Shown: positions 19,848 to 33,900, counted from the stretch's first letter. The stretch is DNA of 64,000 bases from Dillenia suffruticosa (GCA_033439265.1 JAVTVX010000019.1:565501-629500); one strand, 5' to 3'. The notes: generated by a model not told the origin, from the letters alone. Program-made: numbers and translations.

Positions 19848-22800
19848 CATTAGATTTCTAACGAGTTCACTATCATTGGGATCACAGCACATGGTCCACA
19901 GGGTTCGCGGCAGCCTTCGTGTCGTTTTGCAATAGACAACAAACGTGAAGGCAGCTTTCTCAGCCTCGCTTCACCTTGTTCTTCAGCTTTGTCATATGAA
20001 TCCTGGATATGGCGACTTCCAGATTTAAACCAACTACTCAATAAAATTTTTATGTCTTTGGATTATTGCAGTTACACTACAATATGAAAATCACATAACA
20101 TAATTGCCAACAAATTGTACCAAGGGGGACGGGAAAAAAAAAAAGGCTCCTTGGTTCTTTAATTACCGCATTGTTAGCACAAATTTGATATTCAAACACC
20201 AGCGAAACAGCCCCCCACCCCCCCAAAAAAAAAGGTTGCAGCTAAAACCAGAGAGAATGAATGGCTGTGGCCCCTTACATCTTTACTACTATCCAGTTTT
20301 CAGATACCGTTCTGAGTTTTAACAAGCCAAACCTGGCCCAGATGATCCAGAGTTCTACAGATAAATTGAGTTATAAGCAGCATGTGACTCACTACATGGC
20401 AAAAAGCACTTTTGACTTTGAGTTCTAGAATACGACCCCTCCCCCCTGGAGTTGTATAACAGCAGACTTAAAAGATAGCCAAAAGGCTGGACCAATTCCA
20501 TGCTTAGAGTACAAAACTATCCCCATTAAACAAATCTGGACGTTGGAGGAATCATAAAAGTTGAAACTACTTTTTGTAGCCTGAACCACTTCGAGGTATA
20601 TGGAACAACTAACAGGATAGGTGGATCAAATAAACCAAGGAAAAATTGTTACCTGGAACCCGACCTCCGCACTCCTTTGACATGTTTATAGAGGGAGTCA
20701 AGAAGTTCATCCCTCCTACCCCAATACTCACCTAATAAACCTTTATGTTCTTCCCCAAGCTCAACTTTTGTTGTAATAGCACCCATGTGTGCCTCGAGTA
20801 GAATATCGGCCAACTCCTCCAGATGAGAATACAAGTCTGATTTTGCAGATGGTTCAAGACCATTTGCATCATTTAACAACTGAAGCATGAAGGAAGCCAC
20901 ACTCCACAGGGCATTACATACCACAGGTTGGCAATACCAAGGGGTCAAGACTTCAGGAGATGGATACCAAGTGTGATATTCATTTCTGTATTCCATGGAA
21001 GTACGAAGCAATGTCACACATGCCTTTGAGAGCTCACAAGCTCACTGAACCTGAACTGAAAATGACTGCTCTGCACTCATTATATATTCAAGGTGTTTAT
21101 CTAAGCAATAAAATGCTTCCTCAGGGTCAGAAACTTTGTTGTAAAATACTTCAGCATTATCTCTGTCCATCAGCAGTACAGTAATTCGCCGCTCTCTCTC
21201 ACCAACTGATTGAATCAATTCCCAAAGAGAACCAGACATTTCAAAGTCTGATCCTGAATAGGGAGAGCCAACTTGGGCTGAACGGTTCTGGCTAATCAAA
21301 TTTTGCAGCTCTCTAAGCTGTATCATGCCAGCAAGCTTTTCCCCATGCTCCATGATCATCTGTGACGAGTACCCTGATCATAAGAAGATTATTTTAGGCA
21401 ATTTCATCACATAAAGCACTCATACAAAATTAAGGATAACAGCAGCAATTAAGTGCAGACACATAAAACGCTCCTTGTTTGCTTTCCATTATTAGGTGCC
21501 ATCACTATTACATACTTAATAAGGTAGGCTACGAAGAAATATTGTTCCAAAGAACTGTAAGTAAAGTGCTCCATTCACATATTACCTGATGCTGCAAAAT
21601 GCTAACAAGGTCGTGCAACATATTGAGAGCAAATTTCCAATAACAAAAAAAATCTTATCAGCTGCATCATATTTGCAAGCAGACTCACCATTCCCAGTGA
21701 CTATAGGGATTAAGTAAATCTATGTGTCTTGAGAGTAGACCTTTACTTATTGGATATGTACAGTGCAACATGGGACCACTAGTATTTGTTTCTCAAGTAC
21801 AACCAACCATTCCAAAAGCTCAAGCTTACGGAGACAGGTGTTTTATTATTTTTATAAGTTAACACTCCCCCTCACCTATGGGAACTTGACAACTTATGAG
21901 AGGGTTCGACATGTGGAATATTAAATGAGGTCATAAATTAGTCCGGTAGGACTCAAACTCACAACCTCCAGCTTGATAGCATGATAAAATTTTGTGAAAC
22001 AACTGACTACTCCAAAAGCAAGAACATATGCACAAGGTGTTTTATTATCTTTGTAACTTAACAGTGGCAAGCATTACAGATGTGATTTATAGATTATCAA
22101 AACATAAAAGGGGAAAAAATGAACATGCAACATATCGAACATAGGATGCATGGTAATCATACTCTGTCGAGAACATAGTTCCTCATGGCACTTGGACAAA
22201 CCGAGAAACTGGAGAAACTTTTGGTGTTTCTGTTGTTTATCCAAGAGCTGGGAGGACACAACAGTTATTGCCACAATCTCAGAACCTCTGGTTGTCGTCC
22301 AATGTTTGGCTAAGGTATCAACAATTGATTTGCTTGCTCAGACAAAGACATTTGTCTCCCCATCCTTTTCAAATGCCCCAGAACTATGAAGCTTTTGAAG
22401 TGCACTGTTGACCTGACCAGAAATAAGAAAACTTTGGAAAAGTTGATCAAGTAATGCTTCTGACTCTTCATCTGGAGCAGCCCGCCAGGCAACTCCATTG
22501 AATGCTACCCTTTATCACTAGTATCCCATGCTTCAGAACTGGCCCATCTAGGAGCAATATTGCCAGCAAACATAAGGTTTCTTCTCTCTTCTTGAATTGT
22601 TCCTTCATTTGAGCTCCCTTTACATGATAAGCTTCTCTCTGGTGGTTCAACTCTGCCAAGTAGAACAGCTTTTTCAGGTATAGCCCATATTCCTGCTTTC
22701 TCAGTTAGTGCAACCCAAGCTCCATCTTCACTGTCATCAGTGGAATGTAAAACAGAAGCATCTAATACTTTCCCTGCATCATAAGGGATATCAAATTGAT

Positions 22801-25505
22801 AAAGACGGGTGGAATTTCACCAATAGTGGGAGACTGTTGCAGTTCCATCACCGGATAGTATGACTGCAGATCCAGAAGGCTTGCCCCCTATTCGCAATCT
22901 CATTTAGAATAAGAAATCCTCCTCTTCTGCTCTTGCCTTAGGAATAATCACTTGTATAGGAGACTTTTTCTCCAGAACCCTCTCTAGCGACTCACTGGAA
23001 GAAACATTTAACCCTGACTTACATTGCTAAGTGAGAAGTGAACACTGGATATAGCTAGAACTGCTAACTTGGTCCTTGCAGAAGGTGGCAACCAAAGCTG
23101 TGATCACTTTACCATGATCATCCACTTGCATATCCAATGGCCAGATATGTTTTTGACCAGCCAAATCCTTCTTGATACCCAACTCACTATCAGTTCCAAC
23201 AATTTCATAAGACCAAAGCTTAGGCACACTTAAATCAGAAGAAAGTACAATACCGAATCACTGACTCTCATGATCAGTCAGCAGAAAAAACTCCCTGTTA
23301 TGTTCCTTGAGAGAAATACGCGGAAAACGCCGAATGAGTGACCTTGGATAACCCTTGCTGCCATGGACACTACTACTGTCCCTGTCTGAACCAAGAATTT
23401 TCCCATGTACTTTCTTTCTTTGAAGATCAAAGGACTACATTCAAACTGCCAAAGCTCACCGTTAGCACAAGAGGCGAGGGCAACACAGATGAGTCTGTTT
23501 TCAGGGGTCAGTGAAGCAATCAAGGAATTAAAAGAGCTAGACACAGTTGCACTACCTCCAATCTTACTATGCTGCCGATGCTTGTTGGGGGTGGCCTTCA
23601 CATCACTATGTGGAAAAATCTGACGAAGCAAGACTTGTGACCAGAGCGCTTTTATTAGAAATGTCTGGCCAGTATATCACTGCTCAAGTTTTTTGGTTAC
23701 ACATGAAGATGCCAGCAGAAACACCCTGTTGCACAGCATTACTCCTGCTCCTACTTGTGCCATCCCAATTGAAAACACAATAGGAACTTTCATCAGTGTC
23801 CCTACTTCCTAGAACATTTAAAGGAAGATCAAGAACTGTACACTTTCTTGAAGCCGTTGGAGATAAGTGATCCCAAATGATGAGTTTGCTCCTGCAGATA
23901 ATCCATGAAAGGCATGTTTCTTTGTCTATTCCACCAGAAAATGAAGTGTCACCTACAAGGACATTGCACAATTCATCCTCGGAGAGGATTAGAAAATGGT
24001 AAGAGAAGTGTAATTTGTATAAAACATCTGCTTTCCTTATTTCTTACATACTATATTCCATATAATGAACACAGAAACAAGCCCAGCCAAGACAAGTTAG
24101 TGTCGTTCACTAACCAACAACTTGCGCTTGTAGGGAGTTGGCTTGTTCATCTCGAACAGCTTGGGGAAACTCTCCAACAAATACAGGCTGAATTGGATCT
24201 GGCTTGCCCCCTTGTTCATTTCATTTGACTGGTGTTTTGAAGGAATCAAATGCAAGAAAACAATACCAAAAAATAAAATAAAATTCATTAACACAAATGA
24301 GCATATTAGTTCAGCTTCTATATTTAGACACCGTTGCATCACAGAAGGACAAACAAATTACGATTTTTTCTGAGAAAACATGACATGAGGAAAATATTTT
24401 CTAAGAAAACATTCCATGGTGTTTGGATGAAATATCAAATGTTATTATTTTATTAATTTGTTACTCTCAGACAAGATCCATTTGCTAGTATGAGCAAACA
24501 AGAAAGTAGATTCTGGATTTTCCTTGAGATATGTTTTAATTTTCTTTTCAACTAAAAACATTTCCGGTTGACTACAATATTTTTCAACCAAACATATTTT
24601 GATCGAGCTATTTTGCAAGAAACGAATGGTGGCTAAATTTCATTTTCAGGGTAGCAGCCGCCATTTCCAATTACCCAGCATAAACTAATTGACATTCATT
24701 TAAGTTAGATCTTTTCGCATTTAGATAGTACATGTTAAACTTACATGTTCTGATTTTTTTTTATTCATGGATTTAAAATAAATAAAAAAATAAAAAATAG
24801 TTGAAATCCACTACCTCAGAACCTATCAAGCCACAACCTTCCAACAAATATCAAAAGCTAAGTTTCATTTTCAGGTCAGAAACCTTATTTGACCACCTTA
24901 CTTCTTACAATTGGCATTCCCATAACCTCAAGCTTCTATAATTTGGATACTCGATGTTAAAATTTTGCATCCTAATTTTCTACAAAGAGCAGAACCCTAA
25001 TTAGACCGCACCATCCCAACAAAGAACAAAATTAACATTCTTACACAATGAATGTGTTTGAAACCTAATTATAGTCTTCATACACAGATATTCACATTTA
25101 AGGAAATAAAAGGGGAATCATTATTATTTAATAAACTTAATATTACTTGAACTCACCTGAACAGCAGGACGACATTTGATGATTAAAACCTTCCATATCA
25201 AACATTTGACATTCTAAAATTTTCGACGCACTAAATCTCTAAACCTACTTCCAACGAATGCAATCGATACAAGAGAATAATTGTAGATATTTGATGTAAA
25301 CAAAGAGGTAATAGAGGGAACAAGTTGTAAGTTACCTAGCAAGAACCGACAAGCGAGAAGTCCAGGGAGCAGGAGTACCAGTAGAAAGTCGATTAGGGAT
25401 TGAGTTGTCATGTGAAGATCGTAACGGTGGATTAGAGGGTGCTTGCCCCCGATTTCGGTCCTTGCGCGAGCTGAAATCGGGTCTCTTCGTCGCTGGAGAG
25501 AAAAT
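19848..25505 (-). pseudogene. NUP133: NUP133 nucleoporin pseudogene, intron-retaining, 3'-truncated
   Basis: Family similarity runs through five exon-like blocks with normal GT/AG borders: 25336-25505 (TGTPAPW, RLSVLAR), 24115-24228 (PVFVGEFPQAVRDEQ), 22163-23977 (GGIDKETCLSWI, LWSYEIVGTD, QIWPLD-like), 20653-21373 (MIQLRELQNLISQNRSAQ, VLLMDRDNAEVFYNKV, WYPSPEVLTPWYCQPVV) and 19848-20002 (LLSIAKRHEG). Damage: the start codon is ATT (25505-25503) where the family has ATG. Stops lie at 23684-23686, 23027-23029, 22903-22905, 22817-22819 and 21042-21044. Frames shift in blocks 2, 3 and 5. The last ~400 residues are absent. Two stops sit where the family has Arg before Ala (R-A-V, R-A-C), consistent with CGA to TGA. 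Because introns are kept, this is a decayed gene duplicate, not a retrocopy. NUP133 is a Y-complex scaffold of the nuclear pore, so a working copy must exist elsewhere. Confidence 0.9.
21800..22075. repeat. Probable retrotransposon remnant in a NUP133 pseudogene intron
   Basis: Two similar stretches lie about 200 bp apart in direct orientation: 21808-21870 and 22005-22068. They share CCAAAAGC, GGTGTTTTATTAT and TAACTTAACA-like words. The first ends in AACACTCCCCCTCACC, whose minus strand GGTGAGGGGGAGTGTT resembles a polypurine tract next to an LTR start. It lies within the pseudogene intron 21374-22162. There is no coding sequence. Confidence 0.35.
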
Positions 25506-26606
25506 TGCCTCGAATGGGAGAGATAGTGAGAATTTAGGGTTTTAGGATTCAGAGTGATCGTGAAAATGAGATGCCAAAATTTGAAAATTGCAGAAGAGAG
25601 GGAGAACAGCCCACAAACATCACTTGGATTAGGAACAGGCGCCAAAATTAGCTTTTTTATTATTTTAATTTCACTTTTTTTTTTTTTTTTTTTTTTTTAC
25701 ATGGAGTGCAAAAATCATGAAAAAAATTATAGAAGACAATTGGGCAACGAGAACTCTACTCGGGTATCGTTACAAGGACTCTTTATTTTCTTTTTCTTTT
25801 ATTCTGAGAAATAACCAAAAAGCATTTATTAGGCTTGGAAATTGTTTCATGTCATTGATATTCCCCCCCCCCCCTCTAAAATGTGTTTTGGATATGTGCT
25901 TGGACAAATGTTACGAGGTTTTAAATTTTTGTTTTTTTTTTTTTTTGCTAAAAATAGAAAGAGAAAAATATACTCTCACCCGCCTGAATCTGTAGATACT
26001 CCATGGGTACCACTGCAAGGGTGAAACTGCAAATCTCTTGGGAGGATGGGGACTTGGGGGGTTACATTAGCATCATTGTGGAAGCGATATTTAGGTAAAA
26101 TTTTGAATCAGATCAATTTTTTTCAACAAGGTTTGCCACTCAAGAGGGCCTAAACGCAGAGCGGCTTCTGTTGTCACAAAGCCAAAGGGTGAATCTATCA
26201 AATTTATCCAAATAAAAAAAAGGCAAGGGGTTTTAAACAAGATGGCAGGTCACATCTTTAGGTACGCAGACTCGTTAGAAGAATGGTTTTTGGCAAATAA
26301 TCAACACTCACTCCTTTAGGTTCCTTTTGTAATCTGACTTTAGAATTCTTCATCACAAGCAACACCACAGATGACATTACCAATGTGACCAGTGCCGCAA
26401 GAAGGGCTTGCATGTAAATATAGAGTAGTATTTTCCAAAGAAGAACCAAGAGCCAGCATCTCTAGACATAATTTTTATAAGGACCCAACAAAAGGGGAAA
26501 GTCGATGAGAGGGGGGAAAAAAAAGGTTATTCCTACAACTTCTCTGTTTTCCTGTAACCCAAAAAAAAAAAGGATTCTAATTACATAGAGATAAACAGTT
26601 CCAGAG
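25506..26606. other. Spacer with homopolymer tracts
   Basis: Contains a T run (25675-25699), a C run (25863-25874) and another T run (25929-25944). The right part, from about 26200, probably includes the 3' UTR of the SAM-domain gene. A short minus-strand frame ending at 26258 has a hydrophobic start (MQALLAALVTLVMSSVVLL), but I do not call it a gene. Confidence 0.5.
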
Positions 26607-29191
26607 TCACGGTTCCAGCTTCAAAGAAACAACTCTTGACTGTCTGTTCCGCTTTGCCACCTTCACAAAGACCACCGAGAGGCACGACGGAGCCCACCAT
26701 GGCCGGCGAAACTTTTGCTCTCCTTTTAGGCAAGCCACTGAAAATATTTAGGAGTCAGAACAAGTACAAATTCGAAGAATAATCTGGAAATAGTGCAGTT
26801 AATTAAGAAAGTGGACATTCTCTACCACACAGAAAATTAAACTAAACATAAGGGAGTGCACAACTGCTGTTGTAGAAGACTTGAAACTACAAATGGGATG
26901 CCCCGGGATAAGTGCAGATATGCAGAGCCGCCTTTTCCACAGGATGACATTAGAAAGCACAACAAAGTTGACCAGAATGTGATTCGGTTCCTGGAGAAGA
27001 TACCTCAAACTTATCTCAATAGGCCTTAGCCCAATAAGAATAAACAAGCAATCGTATATGAATTATTGTGCTAGATGCCAACCTATTGCCACTTCCTTTC
27101 TCACATTTGAGACTGCCTTTACTAAAATTCAGAATAGCTATAAGAACTAAAGAAAGTAGCAATCATTCCGTTAGAAACATTGTAAGATCTCAAGAAAAAA
27201 AAACTATTTGAATATATTGCAAATAATTTCTAACCAAACTTACAAAGTAAGATAGCAAAGAAGAACCTACTTCCAGGGGAGCAGGTAATGATCGAAGTGT
27301 GCAGCTTAAGGCAAAGGAGTCACTTGTCATGAATTCTAAAGTTCTCAAGAAGCCAATTTTACAATTTAAAACTTCAAGAAAATGTTTTCCAATCATCCAA
27401 AATGTATAAAATCCATTTGTTTCGCTATGAAATAATACTCCGTACTTTTTACAACCAAAATGGAAAAGATGTTCTAGAAAGGGGAACAAAAAGAACTTTC
27501 CAATAGTGCAATATCAGGAGACATGGAAGGGGAAAAAAATGTTCACTGAGGAAAAGTAAGACAAGTACTGGCTTACCTTTAATTCGTCTAAGCTCCTTGC
27601 ATAGCGTAATAAAGTCTCCCCATTTCATGTGACAGCGCCTTATAAACCGAAGTATCTGCTCTGTGGTGAACATTGACATGCCTTCCAAGTATTCTCCATT
27701 GACCCCATTTTCTTTGAAAACTTGGCGGTAGCTGCCAAGATTTATTTCCTCTAACCACAAACCTACATCCTGGACAGAAAAATATGCATAAAACATAGAA
27801 TTGTGGGCCAGATATTGCAAAATTATTTGGGCTTCTAAAAAACATCAAGGGAATATGACTGCAAATGTCATTCAAGCCTAGCTAAACATAAATAGAGCAT
27901 TACTTAAACTGTTCTGGCATTGCAGTTTCTAAACAAAATACATGGCAACTAAATCATAACAGATTTAACCAGTGCATCATTCTTGTTATAAATGCTGTTG
28001 TGAATACCAATTATACCAACAAGTTATTCAAATGGTTCATCTCACATACCAAAAAATAAATAAATAATTAAATAAAGGCAGAGTGTAATTGTTTTTCACC
28101 AGCCAGTCTTCTTAAGATCATAAACAAATTGAAACTATTGGATTCTCACAAGTATTTCCAAATGGTTCTCATGTTTTTGGACTCAAGTCATGATCACAAT
28201 AGCCATCACCAATGCTTACGCCCTACCACTATCAGAAGAGAATTTTACAAAAGGTTAGATCGAAAACAAGTACAGCATGGAAAAAAGTCATCCACTGGCC
28301 CACCTTTAGTGCACAAGAAAATGATACTTCATGCCAACAAACACCACGTGTCTCCGCTAGAGAAAGGACTCCTTTGAGATTTATATTGAGCCGTGGTCCT
28401 CTTCCACTGCCTTATCCACTCTTTGGGATTTAGAAAAAGCCCCTAGGTGGGAAATTTGCATCATACAAATCCCTGGTCCATTTGTAAGACCAGAGAATAT
28501 ATGATTTTCACTTTCCCTCCCATTATCTAATACCTTCCTAGCAGACATATTTCAAGATATTTAAACAAGCCATAGCTGTGCAATCCTATTCTTGTCATGC
28601 TCAAACTTAAACAGCCAAGCAACACGGTTTAAAATATCACAAATCAATAAATTTGACGATCTGTGTCTCCTGACGCTCAGATTGTGCTCTCCGTCCTAGG
28701 CCATTCACCCGCTAATTAAATTAAAGCATGAATGATGCACTCAGCATCACGGATCGATCACCAATTTCGGCTCCCAGTAACCCTTCCTTGCTAAGAGGAT
28801 GAAACTAGCAAAAGGGGGGAGGGGAATCACTCTATCACAAAAGTTCCAAATATAAATCTCCTGCATTTGATAAAGGAAATCATAAAATTAGCTTAATAAG
28901 CTTGTCAATCCAAATAAAAGCAGAAAGAAATAGATGACAGCAAGTGAATCAGTTGATTAACCATGAGTTCCAAAACCAACTCATTTTCATCCTTGATGTC
29001 CAAGACAGGCAACAGTTCTTATTAAATATAAATCCACCAAAACCACTGCTCTTCTGTTGATTCAATTTCAGTGATTCTGCAATAGAAAAAAGAAAGCTAT
29101 ATTCCAAATAAACCTCCTAAAAGTAGCAGCATATGCATTCTAAGGAAATATGACGACCTATTCTTGAGTTGCTTCAATTTCCTCTTTTTCC

Positions 29192-29228
<37 letters not shown>

Positions 29229-30485
29229 TCCTTTGATTGTTTCCGCTTACCCAACAGTCAATTGTTTGTAATCCCACCAATGTTTGCTACTTTCTCCATT
29301 TGTCTCCTACAAGTGTAACTCAGATAGTTTAGCTGACTCTTTGGTTCTGTTATTTTCCTATAGAAAATCCATCCTTCACCGCATAGTTGCTAGTGTTTAG
29401 AGATTACCCACTATTTAAAAATGATTCCCCGGGTGTAAGAATTGGTACATTTAAAACAACCAAGAGATTTATGCAAGAGCATACTGAGTACACTGAGATG
29501 TGCTACATCGCTTACCATTTTATAATTTCACCCAAAAGTGGGAGTGCCAATTTGAGCATAGGACTATTTACATGCCTTCAGCTTCATCCTTGATTGATCA
29601 ACCTGAATACTAAACCTAAATAGAATCTTAACAATCTATTGGATTACGTCATCTTCAAAGCTTACAAGGTTTTCGAAGCTTACAAGGTTTTCAATACTTT
29701 ATTGTTAAATTGAACTCTTTCACCCAAAACTGACACTTGCACAGCTTAAGTCAGAAGAGAAATGCTACCCAATTCAGAAAAGAAGGTTACACATACCGAC
29801 AAATTTGACGCTCACAACTGTATGAAAGAAAGAATAATTTGAGAAGTGTTCAGGCATTGAAGCAAAGGCATAAAGTATAACCGCCTGAAGTTTGTCCTAC
29901 AGAAGCAAACGTTAGAATTTATAAAATTGAAGGATAACTGCTGCCCACTAACATCTATTCATATTTTGAGCTTGTAGTACAAAGTCATGACGCCAGTCGT
30001 CCATAATCTCAAAACTCCATCAAGCCCAGGAAGGAAAGCCATCTCAATTGATTTCAAGAGAGCCGCCAGAGAAGATACTAGAATTCAATCTAAGGGGACC
30101 ATGATTAAGTGAATCTAATCCTATGTTAAATCTTGTAACTTTACAACATCAGTGAAACAAGTTCACCTTAGTCGGATCATTGACTTCTTTGACTATAATG
30201 GCATTACTCTCAGGGATAAGGGTTCAATACCGAGTGGAAGCAGACACCGTGCATAACTAATTCACAGACTAAAAAACAACGCCGTACTTATTACAGTGTT
30301 CAAAACCAGGAAAAGCAGCCAATTCAATCATAAGTCAAGCGAAATCATGATCGTCAGATCCCTAAAAAGTTTATCTGGGATGAATGAAAACAAGATCTAG
30401 TATATTGATAAAAAATAGCGATGATAATTACCTCAACAGTCCAAATGAAGAAATCAAGAGGTTCAGGTGGCTGTTCTTTGTTCAT
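26607..30485 (-). CDS. Small SAM-domain protein, 125 aa
   Basis: Three exons, 30432-30485, 27577-27769 and 26607-26737 (54, 193 and 131 nt), join in frame to 125 codons plus stop. Splice sites are standard (donors TTGAG/GTAATT and TAAAG/GTAAGC, acceptors CTGTCCAG and TTTTCAG). The short start MNKEQPPEPLDFFIWTVE leads into a sterile alpha motif, DVGLWLEEINLGSYRQVF through FIRRCHMKWGDFITLCKELR. A basic, Trp-containing tail follows (KFRRPWWAPSCLSVVFVK, ending SLKLEP). The whole protein matches the small Arabidopsis SAM proteins of the At3g48800 type as I recall them. SAM domains mediate protein or RNA contacts, but the function of this family is not established to my knowledge. Intron 1 is unusually long (2.66 kb) for such a small gene. 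Confidence 0.9.
29193..29230. repeat. (CTTT)n microsatellite in SAM gene intron 1
   Basis: About nine uninterrupted CTTT units within the 2.66-kb first intron. Confidence 0.9.
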
Positions 30486-30794
30486 TTCCTAAAAAAGAAC
30501 GAAAATCACTTCCGACCAAAACCTAAACACGTTAAATGATCAAATCGAATTAGTCGAGGAAAGGTGAAAGTCAAAGAAGAGAAGAGGATCGGATTAGACA
30601 GAAATAGAAAATTCATTTACCGTTGATATGGAAATTCGTGGCAAATTAGGGTTTGATTCTCTCTATTTCTTCCTCCACATTATTTTGAGTACGAGAGAAA
30701 GGTTTGGTTCGGTTCGGACAATGAAAACCAGTAGTCTTCTCTCTCTTCCACGTCTCTCTCTATCTCTTCATTTCTTTAGTATTTTTTTGATAGC

Positions 30795-30818
30795 GCTCTC
30801 TCTCTCTCTCTCTCTCTC
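30795..30818. repeat. (CT)n microsatellite upstream of the SAM gene
   Basis: About twelve CT units some 310 bp before the SAM-gene start codon, next to a C-rich stretch. On the coding strand it reads as GA. It may lie in the promoter or 5' leader. Confidence 0.85.
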
Positions 30819-30949
30819 CCCCTCCCCCCTTAATGGACCCAACCAACGCACCTTTTACCTTTTTCTGCCGCGGAAGTGGAAAAATTATGGCCTCTTTCAC
30901 AAGCGCACAGCCGTCCCCCGCTATTTCTTTTTGAGGTTTTTTTTTTTTT

Positions 30950-33900
30950 AAATAAAATACTAATATAATATATTTTAATTTATATATATATTTTAGAAAA
31001 AAAAAGAATAATAATATTGTTTCATATAAAATTTAATAAACTCTGTTAACATTAATTTTTTAATAAAATATATCAAACAAAATAAAAGACAGTCTATATT
31101 GTTGGAATTTAAATCTGATTCATCTATAATTTTCATAAAATAAAATTGTATAATTAATCTAATTTTAAGAAAATATGCAAATGAAGTAAGTTGGAAGTAT
31201 TTTTATAAATGGGTTCTAATTAAGTTAAACATAAGTCATTTAAATAAGGTTTTGACTAGGAAACTTTGTTAGTACTCAACAAATGATCCTGGAAATAAAC
31301 TTATGTTTAATTAATTCAGTAATTAAATATTAATATTTTAAAAAAAATTTTGAATTTGAATTTTGTATAAAAAATATTGATATTAAGAGAGTTTTAGTTT
31401 TATGAATCAATTTATATCGAATCAAATTTAGTTAAATTTAATATGATTATAAGAGAATGTTAATAGTTAAAAAAATAAATGATCAGAATGAAAAGGAAAT
31501 ATTGAAATAGAATGGGATTCATACAAATAGAGTTTGATTAGAGATACAAGAACAAAACGATGTCTACATTTCTTTAGAGTAATTAGATTTTTTATTTTTT
31601 GATTATCATTTTTTTTATTCATAATAAGACTCGAACCCAAATTTATTACAAGGGAAGGGGGATTGATGACACTTGAGTCGAAACTTATTGTATTTTTTTT
31701 TTTTTTTTTTTGATTACCATCAAATGAAAGAGACGAGACAGGTGATTAGATGGTGCTCCATAAACATGTGGAAGTTGTTTTGTTGAATTACTATGACATG
31801 GATACTTGCTTTGCTTATCTAAAACTAAACTATAGAGAGAGGGAGAGAGATAGAGAGTGAAGTTTACATTTATGGTTCCATCAACAAAGTTGCTTTGGTT
31901 AGAATGGTCCCAAGGAGGACACATATGTCTCAATCATGCGCACAAGGAGTACTACAGACGGCATAACACAATGTAGGACCCCGAGCACTCTCTCACTCCA
32001 TCTACCCCTACTCACTCCAAACTGATTAACTCTTAACAGTTCTCACGTTAAAAAACTACTGCCTGCCTCCATCTACCCCGATTCACTTTCACCCATTAGA
32101 CCTCTCTTTCTCCCTTTCTTTCTTTCCTTTTTCAATAAATACTATAATTTCTCTTACTTTATTTTAATAAAAGATATCTTCTTACCTAATCAAATTTAGT
32201 AACTAAATCCTACGTGATCACCTCCACCCGCTCCTCCCCTCTACTCCACATATTTTTTTTCAAAAAAATACAAAAATTTAAACTTGGAGAGAGAAAAAGA
32301 TATCAATTCAATTATTGAATTATAACTCACTGGTCTCTACTTCTCCGCATATTTATCTATTGAATCATACTGATAAAATTTTTGGCCATTAACCTCTTAT
32401 TGAAGTGGGTGCCAATTTTACCTCCTTTTATGTGTACCTAGCAAGGATCATACAGTCCATACCACATGCCATACACCAAATTACCCACCATCATCAACAC
32501 TTAGATGGTGCCCACATCAACAAAAAATTAACTTTCATAATTATGATGTCATAAATTTAATACCAGATTAAAATGCTACTTATAAAAATATACCCACGTA
32601 ATCGAGTTAGGAAAAAAAATTACTACAACCGCCTTATAATTTAGTGAATTTGTAATGATCAAGTTGCACAAAAAAGGCGATTGAGAAGAATTCTCGACTC
32701 GAATCTAATTCAACTCACTTGTTTTGGTTGATATATAAAAAATTATTTTATATATATATATATTATATTTAGATATAATTTGCATGTAACAAATTACAAA
32801 AAGTATGCTTATTAGATCCTACACACAAAAATAAATGGATCTTATCATTACAAAGTACATAACTTTTATATTTGTTTTATATTTAGTTTTATTGTGTAAA
32901 CTCAGGGAATGGAAATAGAGTGATTAATATATAAATATTCTCAATACTAGTAAAAATTAATATTAATTTCTTTGAATATCAACTCAGCTACACTTTTCAA
33001 CCATTTTGGTGTTCCATTACAGTGACAACTGAGAAGCAAGATATTTAACCTGAGCTTAGACTTTTGTTGGCAAATGATTCCTCCAAGTTCATCCCTATAG
33101 AGATATTGATAGCAAGAATGATGTGCTGTTGTTCTCCAACTTCATCATAACTATACATGAGTAGAGAGATAAGCACAATATCTTAGCATGGTAGCAAGGG
33201 GTTAAGATGTGAGGATTAAGTACAAATGGCTCATGAAATGCAGCTATCAAAAGCTCTAGAAAGAAATCCTAAATGAGTCCTTACAAACTTTCTTTATTGG
33301 TGTGGTGTTTGAATTTATCAAGTACAAACATGGTATATTGCATGCAGACGCTACACACAGCAATGTGACAAAGTTAAAAAGAATTACACTATTATAAGTT
33401 ACAAGGTGTCATATAATGTCCCTTCTGAATGATGTGTTTGATATGGACACCCTACGAACATACACATTTTTAAATGTCATCCTACAGGATTGCTTTGAAC
33501 TGAAAGCAAATCAATGAATCTTGCCGATGAACAATAAAAAGATAAAATAGACAGGTGCTTCAACAACTGTGGTGCATTCAAAAACATAAAAATATTCCAG
33601 AAAAATAAGGAAATCATAAGCACGTAGGCATGAGATCCTGGACAGCTGCATTTCTCAGCAAATTCAGTTGAATAATGAAGACAGCCCCATATATCTAAGA
33701 GTACAAATAAACGGCTTAAATTTTCAAGATCTGATGTGACCTGGTGGTCCTAAGAAAAGCAGGGCCTCAGTACCTTTTGTGGACAGAGTGAAAATTCTCA
33801 CTGCATAACTATAAGATCAAAGGAAAACAATTTCTTACCTTATTATGAAAACATGACAGTCACTAATTTGTGGGCTGAATTGATTAATCTCTCCTTTTTA

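Noticed and set aside
25214-25645. 143-codon minus-strand frame around the first NUP133 block
   Set aside because: It is in a different frame from the NUP133-like reading and is just the open alternative frame of the same DNA.
26258-26449. Short minus-strand frame with a hydrophobic start (MQALLAALVTLVMSSVVLL)
   Set aside because: Only about 50 codons, in the 3' flank of the SAM gene, with no recognised family; chance is the simplest explanation.
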